Assembly: GCF_034140825.1 (NCBI RefSeq)
Contig: NC_089041.1
Span: forward strand, 22,829,501-22,893,500
Length of the DNA: 64,000 nucleotides
Direction of reading: 5' to 3'
DNA from: Oryza sativa Japonica Group
Taxonomy: Eukaryota; Streptophyta; Magnoliopsida; Poales; Poaceae
Under the pieces are notes generated by a model that did not search any database, was not told the origin of the DNA, and saw nothing but the letters and a program-made list of their open reading frames with translations. Below, piece by piece: positions 1 through 12,099 of the stretch. Position numbers and translations under genes: made by a program. Numbering within the stretch: position 1 is the stretch's first letter; each line of letters starts with the position of its first letter.

Positions 1-2003
1 AATATAGTCATATCTATACTAATTAACAATAAAATGGACTAATTATATAATCAACACTAATTTTGACAAGTCAATTACTCCATACGCTTCAAAATATAAG
101 AAATCTATAACTGGATGAGATATTAATCATTTACTAATGATTAAGATTACCAAATGTGGATATCCTCATCCGGTCAATTTAACCCACTCATCTAGTATCT
201 TCGTGAAACATTTTCTCTTTAGACCACCCAATCCATTCTTACCCATCAACCAAACATATTTAAAAACTGGATCGTCATATCCCATTTAGTGATATCACTC
301 TAACCAAACACACCGTTACCTTCCTCCCACCCTTAACCCCCATCGCATTAGAAGCTGAGAAGTAGCTGGTTGATAGCTATTCCCTCCGTCTTATAACATA
401 GTAATCCAAAACTGAATAAGACATTTCATATTAGAACAAATCTGGATAGGATGGTATTTAGATTCGTTATACTATGAAATGTTCCATCCGATTATAGATT
501 ATTATATTATGGGACGGATGGACTAACTTTTGAGAATCTGGAAAAGTTGAAAAACTAGAAAGGCTAGGTTTCCAAATTTTTATCTTTATTTATTTTCTAT
601 ATTCTATAACTACAACTTCTTAAATCTAACTTAAAAATTTATATTATCTTAAAATATAACTTAAAAATTTATATTGTTTAAGGGAGCTAAAGATTTAAAT
701 AAAAGCTATAGCGGTTAAAAACTCATCAAACAGAGATACTCCTAGTTAGCAAAGGAGGGTGGCATTTCGGCTTGGGAGGCCCATCGACCTCATATCTCCG
801 GCGAAACGGTATAAGCCAACAAGGCAACAATGTACTACTACACGTCAAGCGAGGACGGTGACTTTCGTGGAGGTAGAGGACTCTGTCTGAACTGTTTTCA
901 TTGAAGAAACGGAATTGAATACAGGCCAAGTGCGCAGGTACACCATAGTCACCTATTGATATATATACGTACAGAGAAAATGAACTACACGTCTATCTAC
1001 ACTTCAACCGTCTCTCAACTCACATCAGTAATTTAATTTCCGGTTTATCCCACCGCATATCCGTTTGTTGACATTTTTCCATCACTACTTATTAAGTGCG
1101 AAATATGATGACTGCTCGCTGTAAACTGCAAGGACCATTTAACAGGCTTAGCTGGAGCAGGATGAACTCAGTTGCTCGTTTTGCTCATTTCTCATTTCCT
1201 TCTATTTAATTTTATTACCTGTAATTTTTCTCATTTTTCACTGAAATTTTAGTGAGTCCTTCAAAAATTAAATAAAAAAACAGAAAAACCAGCTGGAGTC
1301 GAGGAGTGGTCGCTGCATGTTTGTGTGCAGTGGGCCAACGAAATTAAACCAAGGTTTTCTGGTAATGAAGGTCCACATCAAACTATCCTCTCGCATGGCA
1401 CAGTTAATGCTACCAACGGGTGGTCGGGTACAGAATTTAAATGCTGTGTGCTTTAAGCCAAATGTAGAGAAAAATGGGTCTTTATTTATTTCGAAATATC
1501 TCATGGCCAGCCGCTCTCAATGGTGTGACTAATCACGTTCAAGCCATGATATGATGGATCAAGGCGAGACAAGAAAAATGTATGAGCAGTCATGCGAGCA
1601 AAAGTAGTAGTACTGATGAGTGATGCCCCTTCAAATATCATAACCTCCCTGATCTTTTCTATAATTCTATTAGAAGAAATAATTAAAAGATCGATCACAC
1701 ATAGGCTCTGCTAATGAAACCGGTAACAAAAATTTAATCAACTTCCTCTCTTCATCTCCAGCATATGTACAACATACTACATGCACAGGGATTACAAGCT
1801 GCATGCAAAGCTTAGCATTTTGCAAGAAATCAACAAAGCCAATTAATTAATACTCCTCCAATAGTAGTACTAGTAGCCAAGGCCCAACGCAACAAGCACA
1901 CCTCGCAGAGAGCACAGAGACGTACGCAGCAAGTAGGTCGCCTCCTCCTCTCTCTCTCTCCGGCCATCACCGCCGGCGGCCGGCGATCGTAGGTAGCGTA
2001 GAG
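1..2003. other. Intergenic region, AT-rich, no supported gene
   Basis: This stretch is AT-rich and has only short unsupported reading frames. It contains one Stowaway-like MITE, listed separately, and a CT-rich microsatellite around 1940-1965. I see no protein family, tRNA or other RNA gene in it. Confidence 0.6.
381..523. mobile_element. Stowaway-like MITE (about 143 bp)
   Basis: The left end reads TCCCTCCGTC and the right end GGGACGGATGGA, which are imperfect inverted repeats of the Stowaway (Tc1/mariner) type. TA dinucleotides flank both ends. The interior forms a long imperfect hairpin and has no coding capacity. Confidence 0.75.
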
Positions 2004-2234
2004 CTAGCTGGCGTAGAGCCTGTAGTGGCGGTAGGACTTGAGCATGGCGCCGCAGAAGGTGCAGATGATGGCGCGCCACGTGGCCCTGTGCACGGTGAGC
2101 AGGTAGCAGAAGCGCGTCGCCGTCTCCATGTCCGCCACGCTCGCGCACCCGCCGCACCGCGAGCAGATCCCCGCCGCCGGCTTGCTGCTCCGGACCTTCC
2201 TCCTCTGGTCCACCAAGAAGCAGAAGAACACCAT
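2004..2234 (-). CDS. Small zinc-ribbon-like plant protein (76 aa), function unknown
   Basis: This single-exon reading frame of 76 codons starts MVFFCFLVDQ and carries two CxxC pairs, CSRC near residues 24-27 and CTFC near 59-62. The arrangement suggests a four-cysteine zinc-binding ribbon. From memory, short plant proteins with a hydrophobic MxFF start followed by paired CxxC motifs form a widespread uncharacterised family. I chose this ATG because the family-like start lies here and the 42 upstream in-frame residues are arginine-rich and low in complexity. The coding part is GC-rich against an AT-rich surround, as for rice single-exon genes. No function is inferred. Confidence 0.6.
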   Translation of the reverse strand: MVFFCFLVDQRRKVRSSKPAAGICSRCGGCASVADMETATRFCYLLTVHRATWRAIICTFCGAMLKSYRHYRLYAS

Positions 2235-5200
2235 CCTCCTCGTCTCCGGCCGGCCGGCTCGCCGGAATCTCAAATAACACGATGTGTGGAGTGGTGGTCT
2301 CTGACGGCGGCGGAGGTGGTGGTGGAGGATGGCGCAGGGGGGTTTTAAGGAGGAGAGCATATGGATCGCATTGATGGCGGTGGTAGTGAGGTAGCGGGTA
2401 GGAGAGGAGAGAAGGGGGTGGAGGTATTAATGGCATGTCGGCTTGATGGCTGGACGGCTGGACCATGATGCATGGGCATGGCGCGTTGTATGCCACTCTT
2501 GACTCCCGGACTCCACTTGTCCGGAGTAATACAATTACAGTTGTTGTTTGTTAATTTTTTTTCTTTTGACTTAATGTTTAGTACGAGATAGATCAGAATT
2601 GAACACCGCCACTCCGCCACCTAAAAAAACTGACTGGCAATTCTGGATCTTCGATCAGCCAGAAATAAACTGTCTGAATCTTCTTTTTTTTTTTAGAAAA
2701 TTTCTGTCTGAATCTTTGATCAGCATGTTTGTATATATGTGATGTGGAGAAGTAGGTTACGATGTTTCTCATCAGTTTTATACTAGCACATTTAGGCTTC
2801 CTTTAGAATGGAGGAATCTGGTGAGAATTTTACGAGTTTTGAACCGATTCCTGCTAAACTGTCGTAATAAAATCCCTAGTAGTACATTTTAAATGAGCCG
2901 TCAGTGTCTTTTTATTTTCCAGAAACAGCACTAGAGCGACTGAGTGGCAGCTATAAACATCGTCCAGAAATTAAAAACAGGGACAGTTAACACGTCGGTG
3001 TGAGATAGGAGTAGATCGCACGACGCTGACTGCCCACTGGGAGGTAAGAGTCTGGGTGCGAGCTAGGCTGCGAAGGAGGAAGGATGATAGCCAGTTGGTT
3101 AATGGATAGACAGCAGGAGCTAGCAGATGGATCGCAAGTATCCGTCAACCAATTTATTAGTTGTGCCTTCGCCAATTCCATTTGGATTTCACACGAAAGC
3201 GCCTCGTGAAGCAAGCAAAATATGGGTAGAGAGAGCCTTCCCTGCTAAGCAAGCGAGCAGTCGATCGAGCAATATATTCATTTGACCGATCACTAACTTC
3301 TCTTTCGAAGTAAATGATGGGTCACTAACTAACTGTCTAACTGTATAGTACCATTTGTAATTGCAGATCGTTTCAGAGTATGACAAAGGCAATCTCCATC
3401 AGAAAAGGCGCCAACGGTCTCCTTTTTTTTATTCTTTTTGAAAAAGAGAAGGCGCCAGGCAACGGTTCTTTTACCAATTCTTACAGGTTTCTCTTGTTTC
3501 AGCCAGGGATCACCCTGGAGCTTGGGGAGGAGGACCACCTCCTTTGATGTTGGATGGGATCATCACTCCAATACTCAGCATGTTCATCAAGTTTGATTTG
3601 ATCCCAGGGGCCAGGGCTCACATTAAACTTGGTGACCACTTCTACGCAATGATAGGTCCATATGAACACACTACTCTTACGGTCTTGCCCCTCAAGCGGT
3701 CGATTAGTTGGGTTGCCGTAAATGAAGTACCCTTTGAAAAATGTAATTCACATAGATGATGGAATAAGATAATTCTTATACGGTCTCTAATAGAGTATTT
3801 ATAAATATCAAGTTTTACATGACATACAAATATGGTACCTCCCGAAAACGATAAAATTACCTATGGAATCATAATGAAAGTCAAAATTATACGTTTTCTT
3901 ACTACTTACTTTTTTAGTAATGGAGGAATGTACGTAGTCTGTCTCTGTTCTTACTGTTTAGTGTACTGCTGGTGGAATCGAACATTAAAAAATAAAAACA
4001 CCAATGCTAATGATCTTATATAAAAAAACATCTTTTTGAACCAAAAAAATGCTAAGAAAATATCATTTCCATCACATTTTGCATCCCAATAGCATGGGAC
4101 GGAAACATATACTCTAACTTTAAATGATTGACATGTGAGCCTCACAGCTCGTAGGCTCATAGGTTAACGACACATGTCGGAGAACTGTATGTTAGAGGAG
4201 CTTCTTCGGTATGAGATGGCATTTTCCTCCTCACCGCTTCTTTAATTTCATTTTCATACACTTTTGTTTTTACTACAACATTCAACTATTGTATAATCCC
4301 AAATTTAAAACAGCGTTCTTAATTAAGCTTATCCAAACCTTTGGATATTAGCTAGAGAAGAATTATGGTATGGAGAGAAGCTAGAGAGTTCAAAGAACCA
4401 GGTGACTAGTCGTTGTCTTTAGTAAAGGTGGTTCTGGCATCTCTAGATGTTCTTCCAGGTTTTGACTGCCTTCTGTTGCGTGAAAAATATACTGGTGCTT
4501 ATGTATACAGTACATAACTATAAGTATATCTTCTTCAAATCTTAATACAATCGGTTGTCCGTTTCTTCGGCCAACCCGGCCAAAAAAACTAGAGAATAAT
4601 TAATTAATTTTCAATAACTAGAAAAGGATCCATAATATTTAACAAGCAATAATGAATTTTATACATTAAATAAAATATATAAATAAATGGATATAACTTT
4701 TATTGGGTTCTATATATTTGCTCACAAGTCACAACTGCTCTCTGTAATTTTGGTCTTCATTTCATTTATTTATTTTAGCTGCTTAGAAGGCATGACGAGA
4801 CATAACTACATAGGGTATTGATTATTAAACTTGTCTGAAATGTTATGGCACCAAAAGTAGCTGTAAGAGTTGTTGCGGCGATTTAAGATGTGAAACGTGT
4901 GATGTCATTAGCTTTCTTATAAGAGTGTGTTAATTTTCGGTAGTAAATCATGGCTGTCACATTTGTGATGTTATGTTACGTACAGGTCAGCTACCGCAAT
5001 ACCGCAAATAGGATGAAGCAAATGAATGATTAGCACACCCACCATCGTCCTTTTTTCATCCTACTAGCCAAGAACCAAGAGAAAAAAAAACAATGAGTTT
5101 TAGTATTAATTCGATTAAACATATATTTAAGTTAAATAGTTTTTTTATGATTTTCCTTATTGAATAAATAGGTGATTTTATAATTTAAGAAGAATCAACA

Positions 5201-5262
5201 GTGAATCAGCCAGGAGATGACCGTTGAAGGGTGTGGGTTGATTAATGGAATCTATTTGCCTA
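2235..5262. other. Intergenic region, no supported gene
   Basis: This is about 3 kb of AT-rich sequence upstream of the small zinc-ribbon-like gene. Several short open frames occur but none shows a recognisable domain or a credible exon structure. Confidence 0.55.
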
Positions 5263-5314
5263 CTCCCTCCGTCCCAAAATATAAGAATGTTTTTATATTT
5301 TGGGATGGAGGAAG
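5263..5314. mobile_element. Minimal Stowaway-like hairpin (52 bp)
   Basis: The element begins CTCCCTCCGTCCCAAAATA and ends with its near-exact reverse complement, so it is little more than two terminal repeats joined head to head. TA flanks both ends. It is probably an internally deleted Stowaway derivative. Confidence 0.65.
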
Positions 5315-5336
5315 TAGTCAGTGGTGTAATATAATA

Positions 5337-5594
5337 CTCCCTCTGGTTCTATATTAATTGACGTTTTGGATAAGATTAAGGTTAAACTTTTATAACTTTG
5401 ACCATCAATAACATTAAAAATATTTAGTTTAAAGAAACTAGAAAAACATATATAGATTTGTCTTTCAAAACACTATAATAAAAGTAAACATGCATTTATT
5501 TATTGTATATATTATAATAGAAAAATAAGGTCAAAGATATATCTTGTAGAGCGTGTCAATGTCCAAAGCGTCAATTAAAATGAAACTGGAGGGA
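5337..5594. mobile_element. Stowaway-like MITE (about 258 bp)
   Basis: It begins CTCCCTCTGGTTCTATATTA and ends in AAACTGGAGGGAA, flanked by TA on both sides. The ends are imperfect inverted repeats, and the interior is AT-rich and non-coding. It lies 23 bp from the minimal Stowaway hairpin. Confidence 0.7.
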
Positions 5595-6306
5595 ATATTA
5601 TATAATACTAGTAGGGATGGTGTGGTAGAAAAACCACCACTACATATACATACAGTATAGAAATTCTTCATTGTTTACATTATTAAGGACTACTCATACG
5701 TACCATTCAATCTTATCTTCAAAGTTTCCAACCTCATGTATGCCAAGCCAATCCTTGCTCCACTACATGGAGTGCAAATGCTACCCAATGTATGTCAATC
5801 AATAAAGTGATTAATGTAGCCATGTAGGGCAAGTGATACAAGTCATGAACAGATCGATATTTATTGCTTTGCTAGTTGCTACTGCAATATACATGCTCAA
5901 ATAGTCTTTAATTATCATCTTGATTCTTTTACTATACCTAGCATATTTCCCAAGAAATTAAAGAGGGGAGCTATGCTGGATGTTGTTGCCCATGCTGCTG
6001 GCAGTATAACTTGGGCTGTGTTTAGTTACACGCTACTAAAAATAGAAGTTTAAAGAAATTGGAACGATGTAACGAAAAAATTAGAAGTTTGTGTGTAGGA
6101 AAGTTCGATGTGATAAAAAAATTAAAAGTCTAAAGAAAAAAAAGTTGGAATCGCCTTGAGCCATGACTGCCTCCAAAATCGGTGCTTCCTTAACTCGGCT
6201 GCATTACTCCGTTTGGCTGCATTGCTCCGTTTGTCACGCTCGCACTGATTGTCTTGTCGTTGTAGATCAGTCAGTTAATTAGGACCACACGCAGGCAGCG
6301 CAATTA

Positions 6307-6540
6307 GAGCAAGTTTAATAGTATAACCAACTACTAGTTACAATTCAACTATAGTCAGTCTAATAGCTCGTCCATACAATAGTTACATACTGCACTATTA
6401 ATACCTGGTTCCACCTGTCATACACACTGTGTCTTGGAGTCCGTGCTACAGCTAGGTATAAATCTGTAGCCCACTGCTCTCTTATTTATCTTCTTAAAAT
6501 ATATTTACAGCTGACTTATAGCCTACTATTGTACCTGCTC
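6307..6540. mobile_element. Tourist-like MITE (about 234 bp)
   Basis: The left end GAGCAAGTTTAATAGTATA and the reverse complement of the right end, GAGCAGGTACAATAGTAGGC, match over most positions. This fits a PIF/Harbinger (Tourist) MITE common in rice. TTA precedes the left end, but the right-hand duplication is not intact, so the target duplication is uncertain. Confidence 0.65.
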
Positions 6541-6889
6541 TGCCTACTCATCCTCATATCCTTTCCTTCCTTCGACTACAGGGAATTAGTAGAAGATGGG
6601 TCGGTCTGACACGTAAACACGGGTACATTAAGTTTTTTGGCCCATGTAGTATTTGCTGACAACGACAAGTTGCCAATCCTGCCATCGATCGGGGCATTGT
6701 ACAAAGTCTCGAATACTACAGGAAAAGTAAGTTCCATGACATCGAGGTTTAAAAGTTCAAATTTATACCATCAACAGAGCAGATCAGAGTACATTTAAAA
6801 CATTTCTGAGAATAAAGCAGTTTAAGCGGCAGCAGCGACGGCAAGGAATCACGGCGCTGATCCCCCAACGCCGGCGACCGGTCGATTCC

Positions 6890-8966
6890 TGAAGCCGCCG
6901 GCCGCCACCGTACTCGTATATTCCTCTCCACCCGTGTGTCGCGTCGATCGCCGTCGGCGGCGGGCGGCGGCAACTTCTGGTTTATGGAGAGGAACAACTA
7001 GGGTGGGCCGGTGATTGGTCCAGTTTCGACTAAACGGCCCAATTGGTTCATGGCCCAGGCGCATCTTAGGGGTTCGGAGATTTCTTCTCCGTACCCCGTC
7101 GAAACATACGCATTCGCCGTTGTGGTGCCCTCGTATCGTATTACCGGACACCTACGAGGAATCATCTTCGCTGTGTGATGCTTGGCAACTCGCCGGTGTT
7201 CTTTCCCTCGAGGGTCGGCGCGACTACGATGTTGTCTACCGTTCATATCGACGTCGATCATAGCTCCACAATAGATTAGGGCACTATGTGAAAAAAGAAA
7301 AGCAAAATTATGCCAAAATTAAGATTAGGCCAAGGATTTTGAGTAAGAGGTGTGTACAATTCTCGAGTCATGAATTCGTGATCATGGGCACTTCACCTCG
7401 TAGAAGTTGAGATTACACACTAGGCTGCGTTTGGATCCTCGGCAATAAACATACTAGCCTCGCTTAGTAAGGTGAGCTGTTTGGCACTGCAGCTAAAATG
7501 TTGCTACCGTGGGCAAGATTACCTCATTTTAGCTAAAATGTTTATTGGGCTTTAGCTGCAATGGGCTAGCCCATGCTTATCAGGCTAGGAAAGCCGATCA
7601 AGGGATCTGCGCGCGCATGGCACGAGTAGACACCGACCTGCTCCCATCAATTCCATTGACCCACGGCCCAGGCAAGCCCACTGGCTTAGCTAGTTAGCTT
7701 CTCCCCAATCCTGCAGATCTTCTCGTCTTCTTCGACGGCTCAATCCAACGCCTGGTGGTCTCTCTTCGTAGGGGTTCGGGACTTGGGAGGTCTGCGTCGT
7801 CGCCGTTGCTGGTCGACGAATCGCGTCACCCATGGCGCATAAAGGGGTAAGCCTACTGTTTCCATGTATCTAAAAATTAATTGAGAAGTTGTGTCAGTAT
7901 TGGGACGACCTCAAGGTGTTCGATAGAATGCCCAGAAGACTCAACATGCCGCTGCTTCGTCCTATGCGCCAACACAAGCTTCACCACGAACACCAAACAC
8001 ACGAATTCCACCACTCTACCAATATAGGTTTTAGCATTGCACGCGGCCACTCCATGATGCGCTTATTCTACGGTGACTAACGACCAGAACCGATTGATTG
8101 CAGCCCGACGTGCCTGTTGTCAGTGGCATCAACAGCGGCAGCACGGTGAAGCTCAAAGACCTCGCCCCGGCGGCCACCAACAACGTGAACACGACGTTCA
8201 TCGTGCTCGACAAGGCGGCCAGGGCGCCGCCGCCGCCGCCGCACGGCCGCGCCGACGCAAGGGAGGAGACGTGCCTGGCGCTCGTGGCCGACGAGACGGC
8301 GGCGGCGCACTTCCTCCTGTGGGGCGCCGAGCGCGACGCGTTCGAGCCGGGCGACATCGTGCGGCTGACCGGCGGCATCTTCTCCTACCACAGGAGCAAC
8401 AGCCTCGTGCTGCGGGCCGGGCGGCGCGGCCGCGCCGAGAAGGTGGGCGAGTTCACGATGCTGTTCGTCGAGACGCCCAACATGAGCGAGGTGAAGTGGG
8501 TGCGCGACCCCGGCGACCCCAGGAGGATGGTGCAGGAGGCCGTCGTCTCGCCGCACTCTCAGGTCTTCAAGCCGCTGCAGTGACTGACTGACTGACTGAC
8601 CAACCAACCTAAGGTTTGGTTCTTCTGTCACTGAATTTTTTTGTGGCACCGTTGTACAATTGCTCAATGTCGATTAAGGTGTGATTAGCTCATAAAACCT
8701 TGCTTTGATTAAGGGCAAATTAAACTGGATGATTGAGAGAGAGAAAAAAAAAACTCGTAGGGCATGTTTGGCATAGTCTCCATCCTTTGTTTGGTTTCAC
8801 ATTGAATTCCCTTCAAATCTCACGAATTAACAGACCTCCCTAGGTAAGAGATTGGTGGGAATTGGACCCTTAATTCTCCCAAACACTCTCGAATTTTCAA
8901 GTATTCCAACCAAACTACAAACTTATACTCTCGAAAATAATACTCCCATTTTCCATCAACAACTCC
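6890..8966 (+). repeat. Copy 1 of the SSB repeat unit (about 2077 bp)
   Basis: This is the sequence repeated in the downstream array. It holds about 0.9 kb of 5' sequence, the complete SSB-like gene and about 0.38 kb of 3' sequence. Both ends continue into flanks that are not in the array, so this copy looks like the source or an intact original. It is 4 bp longer than the array unit because it has one more GACT in the short GACT run after the stop codon. Confidence 0.85.
7832..8583 (+). CDS. SOSS-B/hSSB-like ssDNA-binding OB-fold protein, copy 1
   Basis: The gene has two coding exons, 7832-7846 (MAHKG) and 8104-8583, joined at GGG|gtaagc and ttgcag|CCC, giving 164 aa. The single OB-fold (about residues 20-125) follows human SOSSB1/hSSB1: an LKDLxP start, FIVLDK at 37-42, an acid-plus-Trp strand around W78, EPGDIVRLTGG at 86-96 and KVGEFTMLFVETPNMSE near the end. 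The family binds single-stranded DNA in nuclear repair and RNA-processing complexes. The tail after the OB-fold is short, and a proline run with an HGRADAR loop sits between strands. The 15-nt first exon carries the only in-frame ATG before the OB-fold. Confidence 0.85.
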
Positions 8967-9665
8967 CTCCAATCAAACAGACTGATACGGATACTGATGC
9001 AGGGAGTTTTTAGAGTTATTGTACTTTCTAGAAGTGTGGAACGAATAACCATTAACCAATACGAAAAATATCGTACTTCTAGAAGCGTGGAATGAATAAC
9101 CAGTATGGAAAATTGTTTTCATCATTGAAGAAATGTTATTTACATGTCAGTCAGATAATCATCAGAAAAGTATCCCCATGGTGTCCGTAGTCTAGTTTAA
9201 GATAATTTTCTCCATTACCTACTACTCATAGAGTACAACCTTACATAGTAGTTTTTAGTGTAATAACGGGCGCACGGGCGCGTGTCTGCCCGCACCGCTG
9301 CTAGGGGACACGCATGTAATAACGGGAGCCGTAGAGATCGCCTCACCCGACATGAATTGATTGATGAGCCCGCAGAGATAATCTCTTATCTGTTCATCAT
9401 CGTAAAATTGAAGTTACGAATTGGGGGAGAAAAAGATGGGCCTGTACTTTGACACCTACTTCTCGTATGACCATGTCCATGTAAAGAAGCAACGGGAAAG
9501 AGAGAAGGAGATGATGGTATTTTCGTCCAATACATACAAAATACGTATCTTAGTAGCACCAATGAAATTACAAACAAATAGCAGTGGCATCGTTTGAAAT
9601 ACGCAAAAAGTAACAGTATATTTCAAAACCAATAAAATTTTAATGATATAGATCTAATTAATCCA
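8584..9665. other. 3' flank of SSB copy 1, no gene
   Basis: From 8967 onward this flank is not part of the tandem array. Segments between about 8990 and 9240 match the flank after copy 4 (about 16030-17230) once the insertions there are removed, so the two loci share an older duplication. I see no gene here. Confidence 0.6.
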
Positions 9666-9908
9666 TTAATAAATCATCACTTACATAGATGAAATTTAGT
9701 TCAGAAAAACAAGTAGTAAGAGAGAGAATCTTCCAATCCCTCTCTTCCAGAATGTGTGGATTATTCAGAGAACTGAACACACGTCCAGCCAAATCCCGAC
9801 CAAAAACCATCATCAATCAGCCGATCCTGATGTTGTCCCTGCCGCACACGAGCGTGGTGGCCCAGTTGACCGCCACGTAGAACCTGTTCCTCCAGCTCAC
9901 CACCCTCG
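9666..9908 (-). pseudogene. Inverted 3'-end fragment of the NDA-type dehydrogenase gene
   Basis: Read on the minus strand, this piece encodes the last codons of the dehydrogenase ([18 protein letters not shown], then [10 protein letters not shown]) followed by its 3' untranslated sequence. It corresponds to the reverse complement of about 20936-21172. The C-terminal residues differ at two positions (F to C and T to I), so the duplication is not brand new. Only about 30 codons are present and no promoter belongs to it. It is a dead fragment of the intact gene at 19138-21027. Confidence 0.85.
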
Positions 9909-10156
9909 GCCCAGACACGCCCATTGGCTTTAGCTTCTTCCCAATCCAACGTCTGGTGGTCTCTCGGAGGTCTGCGTCGTCGCCGTTGTTGGTCGGAGCA
10001 TCACCTGGGCGGTGTTTCCCTGTCTGTCGAGCATCACCCATGGCGCATAAAGAGGTAAGCCTACTACTGTCTTTTCGCATGAATGTAAAAACTCTTAGAG
10101 AACTTGTGTCAGGATTGGGACGACCTTAAAGTGTTCGATAGAATGCCCAGTAGAGG
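9909..10156 (+). pseudogene. SSB gene fragment: promoter, exon 1 and part of intron only
   Basis: The sequence matches the upstream region of the SSB genes (compare 7669-7846) and includes an exon 1 equivalent at 10040-10054, reading MAHKE, followed by the gtaagc donor and about 100 bp of intron. Homology stops near 10156 and no exon 2 follows. It abuts the inverted dehydrogenase fragment directly, so two gene ends were joined here. Confidence 0.8.
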
Positions 10157-10942
10157 GGAGTGGGTTATAATCTCTCGAGACGATAGCTCCTTATTACCAG
10201 AGCAACTAGAGGTTGGCTGCCTTCCACTGCTGTGCTGTGTGTTGCAATATTTAATCACCAAACAAGTACTAATAATCTATTGATTTATCTTTGCACACAA
10301 TATTTAAGTATTCTTGTTTCTTCGATATTAAATAGGTAGATTATTAATGATAAATAGATTGTTGTGAGTTCAAACATATTAGCAGGTGCTTTGGCTTACT
10401 ATGCAGTGTGGTATGGTAGGGGAGCATATTTTAGAGGGTATGCACATAAGGGTACACATATGATCTCTTTTTTTTTTTACGAAAGCCACCTTTGGATGAG
10501 CATAGAGTATAGTTGTGTGCGGGTTACCTTGCCTTTAAGGTGTTCGTTATTTTCTATCAGCACAGAGTATGAAACTATCTTAAGGTGTACGTTCCCTTCT
10601 TGCCTGTTCCGTGACGCACCCATGCGCGAAGGCGCGAGCTCAGCTCGTGACCACGACGCCGTATCGCCTCGGCCTAGCCAGCTCGCAAGTCGCAACCGAT
10701 TCCCCATCTCCGCCTCTGCTCATCTCCACTCGCCCGCCGCCGGCTCACCTCTCGGCGACCCGGCCTCAGAAAGCGTCGGTGGAGCGGGGCCGGGGGCCCG
10801 TCAACCGGCCCATCAAACAAGCCGTTGGCAACAACGCGTACAGGAAGAGGGAGAGGTGTGGGTGTGTGCAGTTAGGTGCGGCGCCGCCGCCGGGCGGAGT
10901 ACATCACTTCGGCGGCGCTCTCCCGGCTACCGAGCATCACCC
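10157..10942. other. Non-array sequence upstream of SSB copy 2
   Basis: The left half is AT-rich and unrecognised. From about 10600 to 10940 it is GC-rich and probably holds the promoter and 5' leader of SSB copy 2. This leader differs from those of copies 1, 3 and 4. A short open frame here shows no recognisable domain. Confidence 0.45.
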
Positions 10943-11716
10943 ATGGCACACAAAGGGGTAACCCCGCAGTTTCCTCCCAAGTACCTCACATGTGGGATTT
11001 GATTTTGTTGTTGTTGTTGTGTCGAGGCGTTGAGAAGTTGTGTCGATCTTGGGACGACCTCAAGATGTTCGATGGAATGCTCAGTAGAGCCAATGATCTG
11101 CTGCTTCGGCGTACGCCTACACAAGCTTCAGCAACAACACATCACTCTACCGATATAGATATCGACTGTGCAAGCGGCCAATTCTTGATGTTTTACAGTG
11201 TAACTTTGACTAACAATTAGAATGGATTGACTGCAGCCCGACGCGCCCGGTGTCAGTGGCATCAGCAGCGGCAGCACGGTGAAGCTCAAAGACCTCGCCC
11301 CGGCGGCCACCAACAACGTGAACACGACGTTCATCGTGCTCGACAAGGCGGCCAGGGCGCCGCCGCCGCCGCCGCACGGCCGCGCCGACGCGAGGGAGGA
11401 GACGTGCCTGGCGCTCGTGGCCGACGAGACGGCGGCGGCGCACTTCCTCCTGTGGGGCGCCGAGCGCGACGCGTTCGAGCCGGGCGACATCGTGCGGCTG
11501 ACCGGCGGCATCTTCTCCTACCACAGGAGCAACAGCCTCGTGCTGCGGGCCGGGCGGCGCGGCCGCGCCGAGAAGGTGGGCGAGTTCACGATGCTGTTCG
11601 TCGAGACGCCCAACATGAGCGAGGTGAAGTGGGTGCGCGACCCCGGCGACCCCAGGAGGATGGTGCAGGAGGCCGTCGTCTCGCCGCACTCTCAGGTCTT
11701 CAAGCCGCTGCAGTGA
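10943..11716 (+). CDS. SOSS-B/hSSB-like ssDNA-binding protein, copy 2 (recombinant)
   Basis: The exons are 10943-10957 (MAHKG) and 11237-11716, giving 164 aa. The product is the same as copies 1, 3 and 4 except for three residues at the start of exon 2 (DAPG for DVPV, and ISS for INS). Its promoter, exon 1 and intron are clearly diverged from the other copies, whereas the rest of exon 2 and the 3' flank are almost identical to them. The switch from diverged to near-identical sequence lies around 11275. The OB-fold core is intact, so the gene could be functional under a different promoter. Confidence 0.85.
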
Positions 11717-12099
11717 CTGACTGACTGACCGACCAACCAACCTAAGGTTTGGTTCTTCTGTCACTGAATTTTTTTGTGGCACCGTTGTACAATTGCTCAA
11801 TGTCGATTAAGGTGTGATTAGCTCATAAAACCCTGCTTTGATTAAGGGCAAATTAAACTGGATGATTGAGAGAGAGAAAAAAAAAACTCGTAGGGCATGT
11901 TTGGCATAGTCTCCATCCTTTGTTTGGTTTCACATTGAATTCCCTTCAAATCTCACGAATTAACAGACCTCCCTAGGTAAGAGATTGGTGGGAATTGGAC
12001 CCTTAATTCTCCCAAACACTCTCGAATTTTCAAGTATTCCAACCAAACTACAGACTTATACTCTCGAAAATAATACTCCCATTTTCCATCAACAACTCC

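Noticed and set aside
6890-7261. Open frames of 80-100 codons on both strands at the left of each SSB unit
   Set aside because: They are repeated only because the unit is repeated. They have no recognisable domain, so I treat the region as promoter or spacer.
7430-7600. Possible MITE around the GCTGCGTTTGGATCC text in each SSB unit
   Set aside because: The text resembles MITE ends but I could not define a right end or a target duplication.
8077-8667. Long antisense open frames (up to 196 codons) over each SSB exon 2
   Set aside because: They mirror a GC-rich exon with strong third-position bias and show no domain. The sense frame matches the OB-fold family.
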